A stretch of DNA of 27,856 nt from Isotricha intestinalis. Taxonomy: Eukaryota; Ciliophora; Litostomatea; Vestibuliferida; Isotrichidae. Both the position numbers and the translations under genes were made by a program. The DNA lies in contig JAJJLU010000601.1 in the NCBI GenBank assembly GCA_023807065.1, positions 1 to 27,856 of the forward strand. The letters run 5' to 3'. The notes under the pieces were generated by a model that made no database searches, was not told where the DNA came from, and was given only the letters and a program-made list of their open reading frames with translations. Shown one piece after another: positions 1 to 9,072 of this stretch; position 1 is the stretch's first letter; each line of letters starts with the position of its first letter.

Positions 1-1
1 A

Positions 2-145
2 AGTTTAATTTCTTCTATGTTATTCAATTTATATATTAATGATTTAATTAAAGAATTAAATCAAAATTCATATGAAATATTAGCTTACGCTGATGATTTA
101 AGTATATTAGGTAGCAGATTCTTAACTTTTTTCCGGATTTACTGA
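2..145 (+). pseudogene. Truncated reverse transcriptase fragment (retroelement remnant)
   Basis: The frame starting at base 2 is open for 47 codons to a TGA at 143-145. It reads through an F-N-L-Y-I-N-D-L segment and then an A-Y-A-D-D-L segment, with the catalytic Y-A-D-D encoded at 86-97. This is the palm core (conserved blocks 4-5) of a reverse transcriptase; the spacing and the F-N-x-Y-I-N-D-L signature are typical of non-LTR (LINE-like) retrotransposons and related RTs. The upstream part lies outside the window. Resemblance stops soon after the YADD block (about base 112), where the reading becomes F-L-T-F-F-R-I-Y and then a stop, so the 3' half of the domain is missing and the copy is dead at this end. 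A group II-type RT cannot be excluded from this short piece. No endonuclease, poly(A) tail or target-site duplication is visible. Confidence 0.72.
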
Positions 146-156
146 TTTCCGGATTT
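131..156. repeat. Twin TCCGGA direct repeat at the RT break point
   Basis: The 10-mer TTCCGGATTT occurs at 131-140 and again at 147-156, a 16-bp period. Each copy carries the palindrome TCCGGA, and the pair lies exactly where the reverse transcriptase reading breaks down. CpG-containing hexamers are rare in this AT-rich sequence. It may be an insertion or deletion scar, or a short tandem duplication; two copies cannot decide. Confidence 0.55.
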
Positions 157-200
157 TTTTCAATAAACTTGAATATATGAATTTAATCTTCAAAATTTCT

Positions 201-624
201 TTATTCATTTTTATTTAAATCATTGACGTTAACTTTTTGAATTTTAATTTTAACATTTATATTTCCATTTATTTTTTTTATCTCCAGTTTTAAAAGATAA
301 CTTTTCTTTTTAATATTTTCATTTCCAAATCTATTTTTATACATCTCCTTTTTTATTCACTAAAATAATTTCTTTATCATCATTAAAATTTCTTGGAATA
401 ACAATATTTGAAAAATTGTTTGATTTATATAAATTTTTATCAATAAAATATACTCCACTTTTATTAGTAGAATTATTATAATCATTATCTTTTCTAATTT
501 CTTTTGATTCATTATCATATAAATAGTTATTGTTACCTATTCATAAATATTTATCTGGATTAACTTTTTTTATAACAAAATTATTGCTAAAAGTGGGTTT
601 ATCTTTTATACTTACATTCTCAAA
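201..624 (-). pseudogene. Decayed coding remnant with in-frame TGA and a frameshift
   Basis: On the minus strand, bases 624 down to 340 read as a coherent protein-like sequence broken only by one TGA (541-543), which sits in K-Y-L-stop-I-G-N-N-N where a Trp would fit. This frame closes at TAA (337-339). The adjacent frame is open from about 353 down to a TAA at 201-203, with similar Lys/Asn/Ile composition and starting M-Y-K-N-R-F-G-N. The switch falls in an A-run (AATAAAAAAGGAG on the minus strand). The simplest reading is one former gene with a nonsense change and an indel, or two overlapping remnants. I do not recognise the product. It could belong to the neighbouring retroelement debris or be a degenerate cellular gene. 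The codon pattern, rather than homology, is the evidence. Confidence 0.4.
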
Positions 625-853
625 TTAATAGCTAAAACAATTAAAATATATTTTTTTTTAAAATAGATTTTTTTATTTATATGGATTTTACTTTCATGAA
701 AAAATTAATAAAAATAAAAAGATAAATTAATTAAAAATTAAATAATTATAAATTCTAAAATAAAAATAAAAATAAATAAATAAATAAAAAAAAATCGTAA
801 ACAATAGTATTTATATAAAACGGGAAAGCTTAAAATTTTGTTATGAAATATAT

Positions 854-919
854 TGGCTTGGAGAAGGGGTACCCCCACAGTTCAAGGGGGAACCCCCCCT
901 CCCCCTCACCCACGCCGAA
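854..919. other. GC-rich island with hairpin-forming G and C runs
   Basis: About 66 bp are dominated by G and C in a window otherwise almost pure A/T. The island holds the palindrome GGGGTACCCC (866-875), then GGGGG-AA-CCCCCCC (886-899), then a C-rich stretch ending CACGCCGAAC. These runs can pair in several alternative stems. In AT-rich genomes such islands often mark structured RNA genes, but I see no tRNA cloverleaf, box motif or known RNA family. It may equally be part of a repeated element, since it lies among retroelement debris. The flanking stretches 628-853 and 920-986 are plain AT-rich DNA in which I see nothing else. Confidence 0.5.
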
Positions 920-986
920 CAAATATGAATTAAAAAAAGTAATAGATTATACTATTTGAAACTTTTGATAAAACCACCATTTAAAT

Positions 987-1261
987 ATGAAAAAAATTAT
1001 AATTGATGAAAATCATAAAGAAATAATCATTAAAGAAGAAAATTATCTTTATAAAAGGAAAAATAATGATAAAGAGTTACAACTGATTGACATTAAAATA
1101 AGTGATTACCTTAAATTCAAACAATTATATTGACAAATATAAAATAATTAAAATCTTATAATGACGAAGATATGATAAAAAATAAAAGAAAAAGTCAAAA
1201 TTTTCTACAAACAAGAATTTCATTATTTTTTGAACATGATAAAAAAATTGCTCAAAAATAA
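987..1261 (+). pseudogene. Broken plus-strand coding pieces, unrecognised
   Basis: An ATG at 987 opens 48 codons of ordinary-looking Lys/Ile/Asp/Glu coding sequence ending at TGA 1131-1133, in the context Q-L-Y-stop-Q-I, followed at once by TAA. A second open piece, ATG 1172 to TAA 1259-1261, encodes 29 residues including R-K-S-Q-N-F-L-Q-T-R and F-F-E-H-D-K-K-I-A-Q-K. The two look like fragments of one or two decayed genes rather than independent small genes. No product is recognised. The segment 1262-1432 is AT-rich leader upstream of the channel gene. Confidence 0.28.
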
Positions 1262-1432
1262 TTAAGAGAATACAATATAATTAAAAAAATTTTTTTTTAC
1301 CAATTTTTAAAGAAAAATTAATATTTCTTTAAAGAGATATATATATTTCAAAAAAAACTTACAAATAATAAATTATTTTTATTTTATATAAATTTTATTT
1401 AATTTATAAAATAAATATTCAAAAAAAATAAT

Positions 1433-4400
1433 ATGAGTGTCTCATCAAATTTAATATCAAATACAAAAAAAGGAATAATCAATTTAAATGAAATAAAAGA
1501 AAATTCAGAGATTTATAAAAATAAAGAAGAAAAAAATAAAGAAGAATTACCAGAAAACAAAGAAGTTAACTTAGAAACTGCAAATAATATAGTCAAACAA
1601 CTTTTAACTGGATTTATATTTAATTTAGAAAAAGATGATCCAGAAGAATATAAAAATTCTTTAGAAAATTTTAGGGAAAAAATTAATTCTGGAAATATAG
1701 CATTACAAGATAATTTTTTATTTAATAAAAATTTTAAAACTTCAAATTTTCCTCATAATAAAAAATTTTTTAGGAGAAAAACTAAAAGAAAATCTTCTTT
1801 CTATACTCAAATGCCTGAAAAATATAATTTAAATTCAACTAAAATTTTAGAGAATTTACAATTTAAAAACGATTCTAATAGTAATATTTTATCAAATCGT
1901 TCTTTAATAAATTTATCAAATAATAATGATTTTAGTAATGAAGTTTTAATAGAAAATAAAAATGGAATATTATTAAATAAAAATAATAATAATGTGAAAT
2001 TACCAAGTAAATCACAAAAAAAAATTAATTTTAATTTAAATAACCCAAAAAACAAAAAATTTCAATTCATTCTTGAAAAAGAGTTCGAAGAAAAAATATC
2101 TCCAAAATCAACAAGAACAAAATTACCAGATATATCAAATAAATTGAATAAAAAATCTTCATTGTTAAATAAGAAAAAATTATTTAATTTATTTAAAAGA
2201 CCAAAACTTTTCAATTTAAATTTAAATGAAGAAGAAAATATAAAAAATAATAATCTAAATATAAAAAACTTTTTATTCAAAACTCGTACTTTTACATCAC
2301 CAATAAATAATAAACAAAAGAAAAATAAAATAATAACATCAAAAACACAAAAAAATTCATTTTCACCTTTAAGTTCAAATTCATTATCAAATAATTCAGA
2401 AAATGAATCAGAAACAGAAATAAATATTGCAAATATAAGAGGATTATCAAAGAAAAATGTACAAGAAATAAATAATATAAGAATAAAATTAAAAGATAAT
2501 ATGATAGGAAATAAATTATCTTCAAAATTAAATTCTGAAGAAATCAATAAATCAAAAAATAATATAAGTTCAAATAATTCGAAAATAAAAAAATATAAAG
2601 ATAAATATAGAGTTTTAACACGAAAAAATTATGTTTATGACTCTTTAAGTGATGAAGAATATGATGATGAAGAAGGAAATTCATTAATAATATTACCTGA
2701 TTCTAAATTTATTTTAATTTTAGATTTTTTTATTTCTTTAAGCGTCATCTATGATATTATTTATATTCCTTATTATTTATCATATGATAAATATTTTTGT
2801 GGTTTTTCAATTTTAAATTTTCATATTTTAATCGATTTATTAATTAGTTTTATTTATATTATTGATTTATTTGTTAATTTTTTTATAGCTTATTATAATT
2901 TTGAAGAATTTTTAATCAAAGAATTAAAATTAATTGCTTTAAATTATATTTCAACATATTTTATATTTGATTTAATAGCAGCAATACCATTTAAATTTTA
3001 TTTCTTTTTCAAAAACTATGAATGCAAAAATCTAAAATCTAATTTATATAATGTAGATTTAGATTTATATTCCTTTATCCTAACATCCTTACGAATATTA
3101 AAATTATTTAAAGTATATTCAAAAAACAAATTTATAAACTATTGTTCCAGATTTTTGTCTAATATTCATCATTTCAGTCAATGGGGAAGTATATATTTAG
3201 ACATTATAGTTCTTTTCATGGGATTACATTTTGTAGCATCTTTATTTATATTTATAGGAAGAAATCAATATCCAAATTGGATAACAGAATTAAAATTAGA
3301 AAATTCAACTTTTATTCATATTTACATATCTTCAATATATTATTTAATAGCAACAATAACAACTGTTGGTTATGGAGATATTACTCCTTCAAATCAAGAA
3401 GAAAGATTATTTGGTTTAGTTTTATTAATTGTTGGTATTATTGTTTATTCTTTTGCTGTTGCTGGAATTAGTAATTATATTAAAGAAATTGATGATAAAA
3501 ATGCTGATTATGATAAAAAATTAAAAATTTTAGAAGATATTAAAATTAATAATCCTAAATTAAGTGATGATTTATATGAAAAAGTTTCAAGATTTTTAAA
3601 ATATAAACATTTTAATGAAAAAAAAGATAAAAATATCATTATTGATTCTTTACCTTTAGGATTGAGAAATATATTAATTTATGAAATGTATAAACCTATC
3701 ATTAAAAATTTTATCTTTTTTAAAAATTTCGATAACACTGATTTTATTGTTAGAGTTATTTTAGCTTTTAAACCTATTTTAGCAATGAAAAATGATATTT
3801 TGGTGAAAGATGGTGATTTTATTGAAGAGATAATTTTTGTTAAAAAAGGAAGATTATCTTTACAAATTCCAATAGATATAAAAACAAGGAGTTTATCATC
3901 AAATTTAATAACTTTAAATACAATAAATAATATTGAAAAAAAAGATACAATTGTTTCAAATTATTCTTTAAATTCAAGGTTGAATAAATTTTCTTTAAAT
4001 CCAATGAAAACAAATTCAACAAAAACTTTTCATTTAAATGATTATCTCAACAATTCTTCAAATAAAAAAATAAGTTTAGAAATAAAATTAAAAGAAGAAG
4101 AAGAAAAAGAAAGAGAAAGAGAAAAAAATATTCAATATGTGAAAATTTTAGAAATCAGAAAAAACGAACATTTTGGTGATGTTTTAATGTTTTTAAATAA
4201 AAGAAGTCCATTATGTGTGAAAGTGAAATCAAAAAAAGTAGAATTATATTTTTTAAATAAAACAGATGCAATTGAAATTTCCTCATGTTATCCGAGAATA
4301 TGGAATAAAATAAATAAAAAAAGTTTATTTAATATGGAACAAATAAAAAAATTAATAAATAAAGTAGTTAAAATATTTTTCTCTGTTCATGGAATAAAAG

Positions 4401-6037
4401 AAAAAGAATCTTTAAATCAAGAGCTAAAATTTAGTTCAATAATATCAAATGAAAATAATTATAATTCTGAATTAAATTCAATTTCTTCAATAACAGATTC
4501 TTATTATGGAAAAAATCAAAATTCTTCAAATAGTTTTATTTCAAATAATAGTTTTAATTCACAAAATAAAATAAAAAATAATAACAAAATAACGGGAAAA
4601 AAAACTATTAAAAGTATTGTTAAAGAAGAAGAAAATGATGATGACAACTCTTCAAATTATGAAAATAATAAAGTTAATAATGAAATCCCAGTTCCAAATA
4701 TGAATGATCACAATTTAAATATAAAAAATAATAATAATATTAATTCTAAAAGTTTTGATGAAATTAGTAGTTTAAATAATAATAGTTTTAAAACTTTAAA
4801 GATTGAAAATTCTGGAAAAAATTTTTTTGATTTTTCTGAATTTGGTTCTTTAAGTGATACTATTTTAAGTTATGAAAAAAATTATTTTTCTACTAATTCA
4901 CATACTAATCAAACTCCTTTTAAAAGTGATGAAATTAATGATGAAATATATCCTAATGAAAATGGAGAAATTATAAATTTAGTTGATTTTAAATTTTTAA
5001 ATTTAAAATATAAAGGACAAATTATAAATAATAAAATTTCCAAAGATTATCAATTTAATTATAGAAAGAACAATTTATATAAATCAAATTCTAAAAAAAA
5101 TGAAATAATTGAAATTAATAAAGGGGAAAACATTATTTTTTTTGATGAAAAAAGTTCAGATCAATATTCCATTAATAATGCTATAAATGAAAATATAGAT
5201 AATAATTTCAATAACATAAATATACAAAATAATAATAATGAAAATGATGGTGGAGGGGATGATCAATTAAATTTAACTTTTAGAAATAAAAATATTTTAA
5301 AAACAGTTTTATTAAATAAAAGTTTAAGAGATTTAATGGAAAAATCTCCAAGAGAAAAAAAAAGTGAAAATAATTATAATATATCGATAATATCTACAGA
5401 AGTTTCTTTTACAATAAATTCCGAGTATGAAAATTTAGATTTATTAAGTAATTATAAATTTTCAAAAAGTGTCGAATTAAGAAATAAAATAAAGAAAATT
5501 TTAATTGAAGATGAAAAAATAATAAAAAATAAAAAATATAATTCAACCAAAAAATTATCTCCTTTAAAAGTATATTCTCTTCATTCTCAATCATCAAGAA
5601 TAATGAATATGGATTTACCAGAAAAAAAAAATTTCCAAAGAAAATTTCACAAATCAAATAGTATAATTACAAGAGAAAGAATAAATGAGATAGATAATAG
5701 TATTGTAAATAATAATAAAAAAAAAATTTTACAAAGAAAAAGTAATGCATTCAAAAATGATAAAAAACCAAATTTGTTAAATGTAATAAGTCAAAATATA
5801 GAAAAAAATAAAATGAATTTAAATAATCCAGATGAATTTTATTCTGAGTATTTTAGTAATATTTTAAATAAAAATACTACTAAAATTAATCATATTAAAA
5901 GTTCATTTATTAATAATACTATTCAAAAAAATAATTTTAATATTTTAAGAAGAAAATCAGCTGCTAATATTTATTCTTTGATTAAAGGAATTTCTGTGGA
6001 TAATGAAAGAAAAAAAAGTTCAAGAGATGGAAATTAA
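1433..6037 (+). CDS. Voltage/cyclic-nucleotide-type K+ channel (CNG/HCN/EAG superfamily)
   Basis: A 1534-residue membrane protein predicted to conduct K+ across the plasma or ciliary membrane. Residues 1-420 are a Ser/Asn/Lys-rich cytosolic extension. Six membrane segments follow at about 425-450, 463-490, 502-525, 553-566 (S4, with R554, K557, K560, K564), 585-613 and 659-688. The selectivity filter is T-T-V-G-Y-G-D at 643-649, the K+-selective form. A C-linker leads to a cyclic-nucleotide-binding-type domain from about 763. Its two halves are split by a Ser/Lys/Glu-rich insert of some 85 residues (about 817-900) before the phosphate-cassette-like H-F-G-D (F914-D916) and R924. The cassette Glu is replaced by Asp, so ligand binding is uncertain. 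The last 570 residues are Asn/Ser-rich and probably disordered. The start is the first ATG after an A-rich leader with a stop-rich upstream region. Such channels are greatly expanded in ciliates; family is firm, ligand is not. Confidence 0.92.
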   Translation: MSVSSNLISNTKKGIINLNEIKENSEIYKNKEEKNKEELPENKEVNLETANNIVKQLLTGFIFNLEKDDPEEYKNSLENFREKINSGNIALQDNFLFNKNFKTSNFPHNKKFFRRKTKRKSSFYTQMPEKYNLNSTKILENLQFKNDSNSNILSNRSLINLSNNNDFSNEVLIENKNGILLNKNNNNVKLPSKSQKKINFNLNNPKNKKFQFILEKEFEEKISPKSTRTKLPDISNKLNKKSSLLNKKKLFNLFKRPKLFNLNLNEEENIKNNNLNIKNFLFKTRTFTSPINNKQKKNKIITSKTQKNSFSPLSSNSLSNNSENESETEINIANIRGLSKKNVQEINNIRIKLKDNMIGNKLSSKLNSEEINKSKNNISSNNSKIKKYKDKYRVLTRKNYVYDSLSDEEYDDEEGNSLIILPDSKFILILDFFISLSVIYDIIYIPYYLSYDKYFCGFSILNFHILIDLLISFIYIIDLFVNFFIAYYNFEEFLIKELKLIALNYISTYFIFDLIAAIPFKFYFFFKNYECKNLKSNLYNVDLDLYSFILTSLRILKLFKVYSKNKFINYCSRFLSNIHHFSQWGSIYLDIIVLFMGLHFVASLFIFIGRNQYPNWITELKLENSTFIHIYISSIYYLIATITTVGYGDITPSNQEERLFGLVLLIVGIIVYSFAVAGISNYIKEIDDKNADYDKKLKILEDIKINNPKLSDDLYEKVSRFLKYKHFNEKKDKNIIIDSLPLGLRNILIYEMYKPIIKNFIFFKNFDNTDFIVRVILAFKPILAMKNDILVKDGDFIEEIIFVKKGRLSLQIPIDIKTRSLSSNLITLNTINNIEKKDTIVSNYSLNSRLNKFSLNPMKTNSTKTFHLNDYLNNSSNKKISLEIKLKEEEEKEREREKNIQYVKILEIRKNEHFGDVLMFLNKRSPLCVKVKSKKVELYFLNKTDAIEISSCYPRIWNKINKKSLFNMEQIKKLINKVVKIFFSVHGIKEKESLNQELKFSSIISNENNYNSELNSISSITDSYYGKNQNSSNSFISNNSFNSQNKIKNNNKITGKKTIKSIVKEEENDDDNSSNYENNKVNNEIPVPNMNDHNLNIKNNNNINSKSFDEISSLNNNSFKTLKIENSGKNFFDFSEFGSLSDTILSYEKNYFSTNSHTNQTPFKSDEINDEIYPNENGEIINLVDFKFLNLKYKGQIINNKISKDYQFNYRKNNLYKSNSKKNEIIEINKGENIIFFDEKSSDQYSINNAINENIDNNFNNINIQNNNNENDGGGDDQLNLTFRNKNILKTVLLNKSLRDLMEKSPREKKSENNYNISIISTEVSFTINSEYENLDLLSNYKFSKSVELRNKIKKILIEDEKIIKNKKYNSTKKLSPLKVYSLHSQSSRIMNMDLPEKKNFQRKFHKSNSIITRERINEIDNSIVNNNKKKILQRKSNAFKNDKKPNLLNVISQNIEKNKMNLNNPDEFYSEYFSNILNKNTTKINHIKSSFINNTIQKNNFNILRRKSAANIYSLIKGISVDNERKKSSRDGN

Positions 6038-6237
6038 TTAATTTATTTATTTATTTCAGTTAAATTTTATATTTTTTCTTTAGGAAATGTCTTTTTATTG
6101 AATATATATATTTTATGTTTAATATACAATGGATAAATATTGTTTTGAAGTCTATATAAAAAATATTTTACTAGGATTAATTTTGTATTTTAAATTAAAT
6201 ATATATATATTATTTTAAATAAATATCAATTAAGAAA

Positions 6238-7212
6238 ATGATGAATTATTCAAATAATGATTATTCAAATTTATCTCAATCAACACATCTTTATAGAGAA
6301 ATTGATAGAAAAAATAAACAAATATCAGAAATGAAAAAGAAAATAAATAATTTAACAGATGAAAAAAATTACTTAGAAAAAATAATTCAAAATTTAAAAA
6401 ATCAAAATTATAATTTAGGAGTTTCAAATCAAAATGAAAATGAAGAAATGGATTTTCTCATTCAAAATAAATTAAATAAATGTTCAGAAACAATAAATTT
6501 ATTACAAAAAGAAAATAATGTTTTAAAATATCAATTAAATAATAATATAATAATTGAAGAAAATTATAATAAAACTTTTTCAAATCAAATAAATCAATCA
6601 AAAAAAGAAATAGAAAATTTAAGAGAAATGAATACAATTAAAGATATTTTATTAAGAGATTATCAAGATTTTATGCATCAATTAAATGAAATTGTAGGAA
6701 ATAAAATAGAAAATTGTGAACTTGATTTTAATAATGATGATTTAAATACTTATAAAAATAATTTTGAAAGAATAAAAAGTAAAGTAATTTCTTTTCTTAA
6801 TTATGAAAATTTCCATCAAAATTATATTGAACCAATAAAATTACCAAATAATTATAATAAAAACATTAATGATAATAATGATAATTATTATAACAATGAT
6901 GAAAATAACTCTAATAATTATAACAATAATTATAATAATAATAATAATAATTTAAGTAAAATATCGAAAAAAACTTTTTCAAGTGAAATTATTCCTCCTC
7001 GACCAGATTTATTATTATATCGAAGAGATGATTCAAATAGTTTTTTAAATAAAACTTTAAGCAAAGATTTAAATCAACATCCAAATAATTGCAAATGTTC
7101 TAATTGTAGATATAAAGCGTTAAGAAATCCTTCATTTATTTCAGATAAACCTCCTTTAAAGAAAAAAAGTGATTATTCTATTTTAAGAACTCCTCCGAGA
7201 AATGATAATTAA
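6238..7212 (+). CDS. Coiled-coil protein with C-terminal CxCxxC motif
   Basis: A 324-residue protein I do not recognise. Residues about 20-60, 75-100 and 115-150 have heptad-like Leu/Ile spacing with Lys, Glu and Asn, indicating coiled coils. An Asn/Tyr/Asp low-complexity run (about 202-240) follows. The C-terminal tail is basic and Pro-rich, with P-P-R-P-D at 253-257, a Cys cluster C285-K-C287-S-N-C290 preceded by H281, and a final R-T-P-P-R. The cluster could bind zinc or be a modification site, but three Cys plus one His is too little to name a finger. It begins M-M; either Met could start. The gene lies 200 bp after the channel stop on the same strand, with its own AT-rich spacer. A structural or ciliary/cytoskeletal role is only a guess from composition. 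Confidence 0.75.
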   Translation: MMNYSNNDYSNLSQSTHLYREIDRKNKQISEMKKKINNLTDEKNYLEKIIQNLKNQNYNLGVSNQNENEEMDFLIQNKLNKCSETINLLQKENNVLKYQLNNNIIIEENYNKTFSNQINQSKKEIENLREMNTIKDILLRDYQDFMHQLNEIVGNKIENCELDFNNDDLNTYKNNFERIKSKVISFLNYENFHQNYIEPIKLPNNYNKNINDNNDNYYNNDENNSNNYNNNYNNNNNNLSKISKKTFSSEIIPPRPDLLLYRRDDSNSFLNKTLSKDLNQHPNNCKCSNCRYKALRNPSFISDKPPLKKKSDYSILRTPPRNDN

Positions 7213-7659
7213 ATCTTATTTCAATTTTTTTTCCTTTAATTTAATTTAAAATTATTATTTTAATTTATCAAAAAGAATTTTTATTGAAATATAAATTAAA
7301 GGTATGTAATAAATTCTTTTAATAATAAATAATAAAAAATCAATTATTTGCACATAATGAATTTCAAGAATTGAATTATGCATTGGTTTAAAAAAAAATA
7401 AAAAGTAAGAATAAATTTTCAGAGATAAATTATTAAATTATTTTAATATGCTTTCAAACAAAAATAAAAAGAATATGTGTATATTTAAAGAAATTAAATC
7501 AAATAATAATTATCAAGTTATAAAAAGTGTTTCAAATATATGTTAAAAGATATAATAGATTTTTCTATTTAAATTTTATATATAAAATATTATAATAATT
7601 TAAAACAAAGAAAAAAATAAAATTTAATTAATATTATTTCAAAATTAAATAAAAAATTA
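7213..7659. other. AT-rich intergenic spacer
   Basis: 447 bp between two plus-strand genes, presumably the 3' UTR of the first and promoter of the second. An imperfect inverted repeat occurs near 7349-7383 (CATAATGAATT ... AATTGAATTATG), and a 32-codon open stretch runs at 7448-7546. Neither is strong enough to call a gene. No RNA gene is visible. Confidence 0.5.
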
Positions 7660-9072
7660 ATGTTTCGTCATTTATCTGCAAAAACAATAGAAAATACTTC
7701 TTTAAGAACATTATCTCAAAATAGTAATTTATTGATAAGTAATTCAAGTTCATATTCAAATAGAATCGAACATGAATATTCATATAAAAAAAATAAAAAA
7801 GAAGAACTTGAAAAATATATGAAAATATATTCTGCATCAACAAAAAAAAAAGAAAATAAATTTAAAAAAAATTTACAAATGCATACAAAAATAAAAGAAT
7901 CTATTTTAAAACCAAATAATTTAAAATATCTTGCAAAGGGAAAAATTTTAAAAAATAATGTTAATTTTTTTAATAAAACTAGTTATAATTTTTTATTAAA
8001 AGATGATAAAGAAAAAATAAATAAAACAAATACAAAGATAATATTAAATAAGGAATTTATAAGAGATTTAAAAAAAGAAATTAATAATCATTCAGAAACA
8101 GATTTAATTAAATTTAGAACTGATTATATTTTAAAATATGCAAAAATTTCTGATTTTTTAAAATATATTTTAACAATTTATAAAAATATTTTTAATAATG
8201 AAAGAAAAAGCTATATTGGAATTTATTTTTCAAATGAAAAAAAAAATTATGAAAATTTAAATAGATTAATTTTAGAAGAAATTAAATGTGATTTTCCTTT
8301 AGAATATTTAACTTGGAAAAATTTAATTTCTTCTTTTTATGAATTTAATATTGAATTTACTAATATCATTAATTTTTTATTTGAAGAAATTAAAATTCTT
8401 CAAAATAAAATTTTGGAATTAGAACAAAAATTATTTGAAAAAGAAAATGAATTAAATAAAAATTCAGAAGAATTAAATAAAGTAAATGATTATATAAAGA
8501 AATATGATATTAATGAAAGAAAAAAAGTAGATAAAGAAAAAGAATTAAAAATAAGTAATTTAAAAATAAAACAAAAAAAAAAAGAAAATACATATATTTT
8601 AACAATATATAAATTAGAAGAAGAATTAAAAGATTTAACTAAATTATTAGAACAAAATAAATATGAAAAAAAAGAATTAAATATAATTAAAAATGAAAAT
8701 ATAGAAAAAAAAAAAGAAATTGATGATTTAAGAAATAATTTAAATAAAGAAATAAATGATATGTTTGTTAAAATAACATTTTTAAAAGATGAAATAGATT
8801 CTTTAAAAAATGAAAGAGATATTTTATTAAATGAAAATAAAAATTTAAAAGAAGAAATTGAAAATAAAGATTTTCAAATTTCCGCTTTGAATAAAGATAA
8901 AGAAGATTTATTTTCAAATTTAAGAATAAAAGAAAATAAAATTACTTCTTTACAAGATACAATTTCTTCTTTAGAAAATAAAGAAAATGAAGATAATAAA
9001 AAAAATGATGAAATAAATAATTTTATTGATATTCCTGTTTTAAGTGTTATGACTTCAAGTCATAATGTTTAA
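7660..9072 (+). CDS. Long coiled-coil protein, unknown function
   Basis: A 470-residue protein with a basic, Ser/Asn-rich first 125 residues, a compact-looking helical section at about 130-235 that includes L-E-Y-L-T-W-K-N-L (the only Trp region), and then an almost continuous coiled coil from about 240 to 450 built of Leu/Ile heptads with Lys, Glu and Asn. It ends in a short non-helical tail, I-D-I-P-V-L-S-V-M. No transmembrane segment, catalytic motif or named domain is visible. Proteins of this shape are common among ciliate basal-body, axonemal and cytoskeletal components, but that is inference from composition only. The start is the first ATG, close after an A-rich leader; the stop is TAA. 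The next gene is convergent, 653 bp away. Confidence 0.8.
   Translation: MFRHLSAKTIENTSLRTLSQNSNLLISNSSSYSNRIEHEYSYKKNKKEELEKYMKIYSASTKKKENKFKKNLQMHTKIKESILKPNNLKYLAKGKILKNNVNFFNKTSYNFLLKDDKEKINKTNTKIILNKEFIRDLKKEINNHSETDLIKFRTDYILKYAKISDFLKYILTIYKNIFNNERKSYIGIYFSNEKKNYENLNRLILEEIKCDFPLEYLTWKNLISSFYEFNIEFTNIINFLFEEIKILQNKILELEQKLFEKENELNKNSEELNKVNDYIKKYDINERKKVDKEKELKISNLKIKQKKKENTYILTIYKLEEELKDLTKLLEQNKYEKKELNIIKNENIEKKKEIDDLRNNLNKEINDMFVKITFLKDEIDSLKNERDILLNENKNLKEEIENKDFQISALNKDKEDLFSNLRIKENKITSLQDTISSLENKENEDNKKNDEINNFIDIPVLSVMTSSHNV

Noticed and set aside
340..360. AAGGAG next to an ATG on the minus strand as a bacterial ribosome-binding site
   Set aside because: There is no spacing between the motif and the ATG, and the surroundings are eukaryotic in style; it is more likely part of the broken frame.
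854..919. tRNA gene in the GC-rich island
   Set aside because: A GTTCAA occurs, but no acceptor, D and anticodon stems can be arranged around it, so no cloverleaf.
2062..2547. 161-codon minus-strand frame inside the channel gene
   Set aside because: It is a complement of the Asn/Lys-rich channel codons giving a Phe/Leu-rich peptide; the channel frame has clear domains, so this is a shadow.
7448..7546. 32-codon open frame upstream of the 470-residue coiled-coil gene
   Set aside because: It has an acceptable codon look but is too short, has no recognisable motif, and is in a spacer where chance frames of this length are common.
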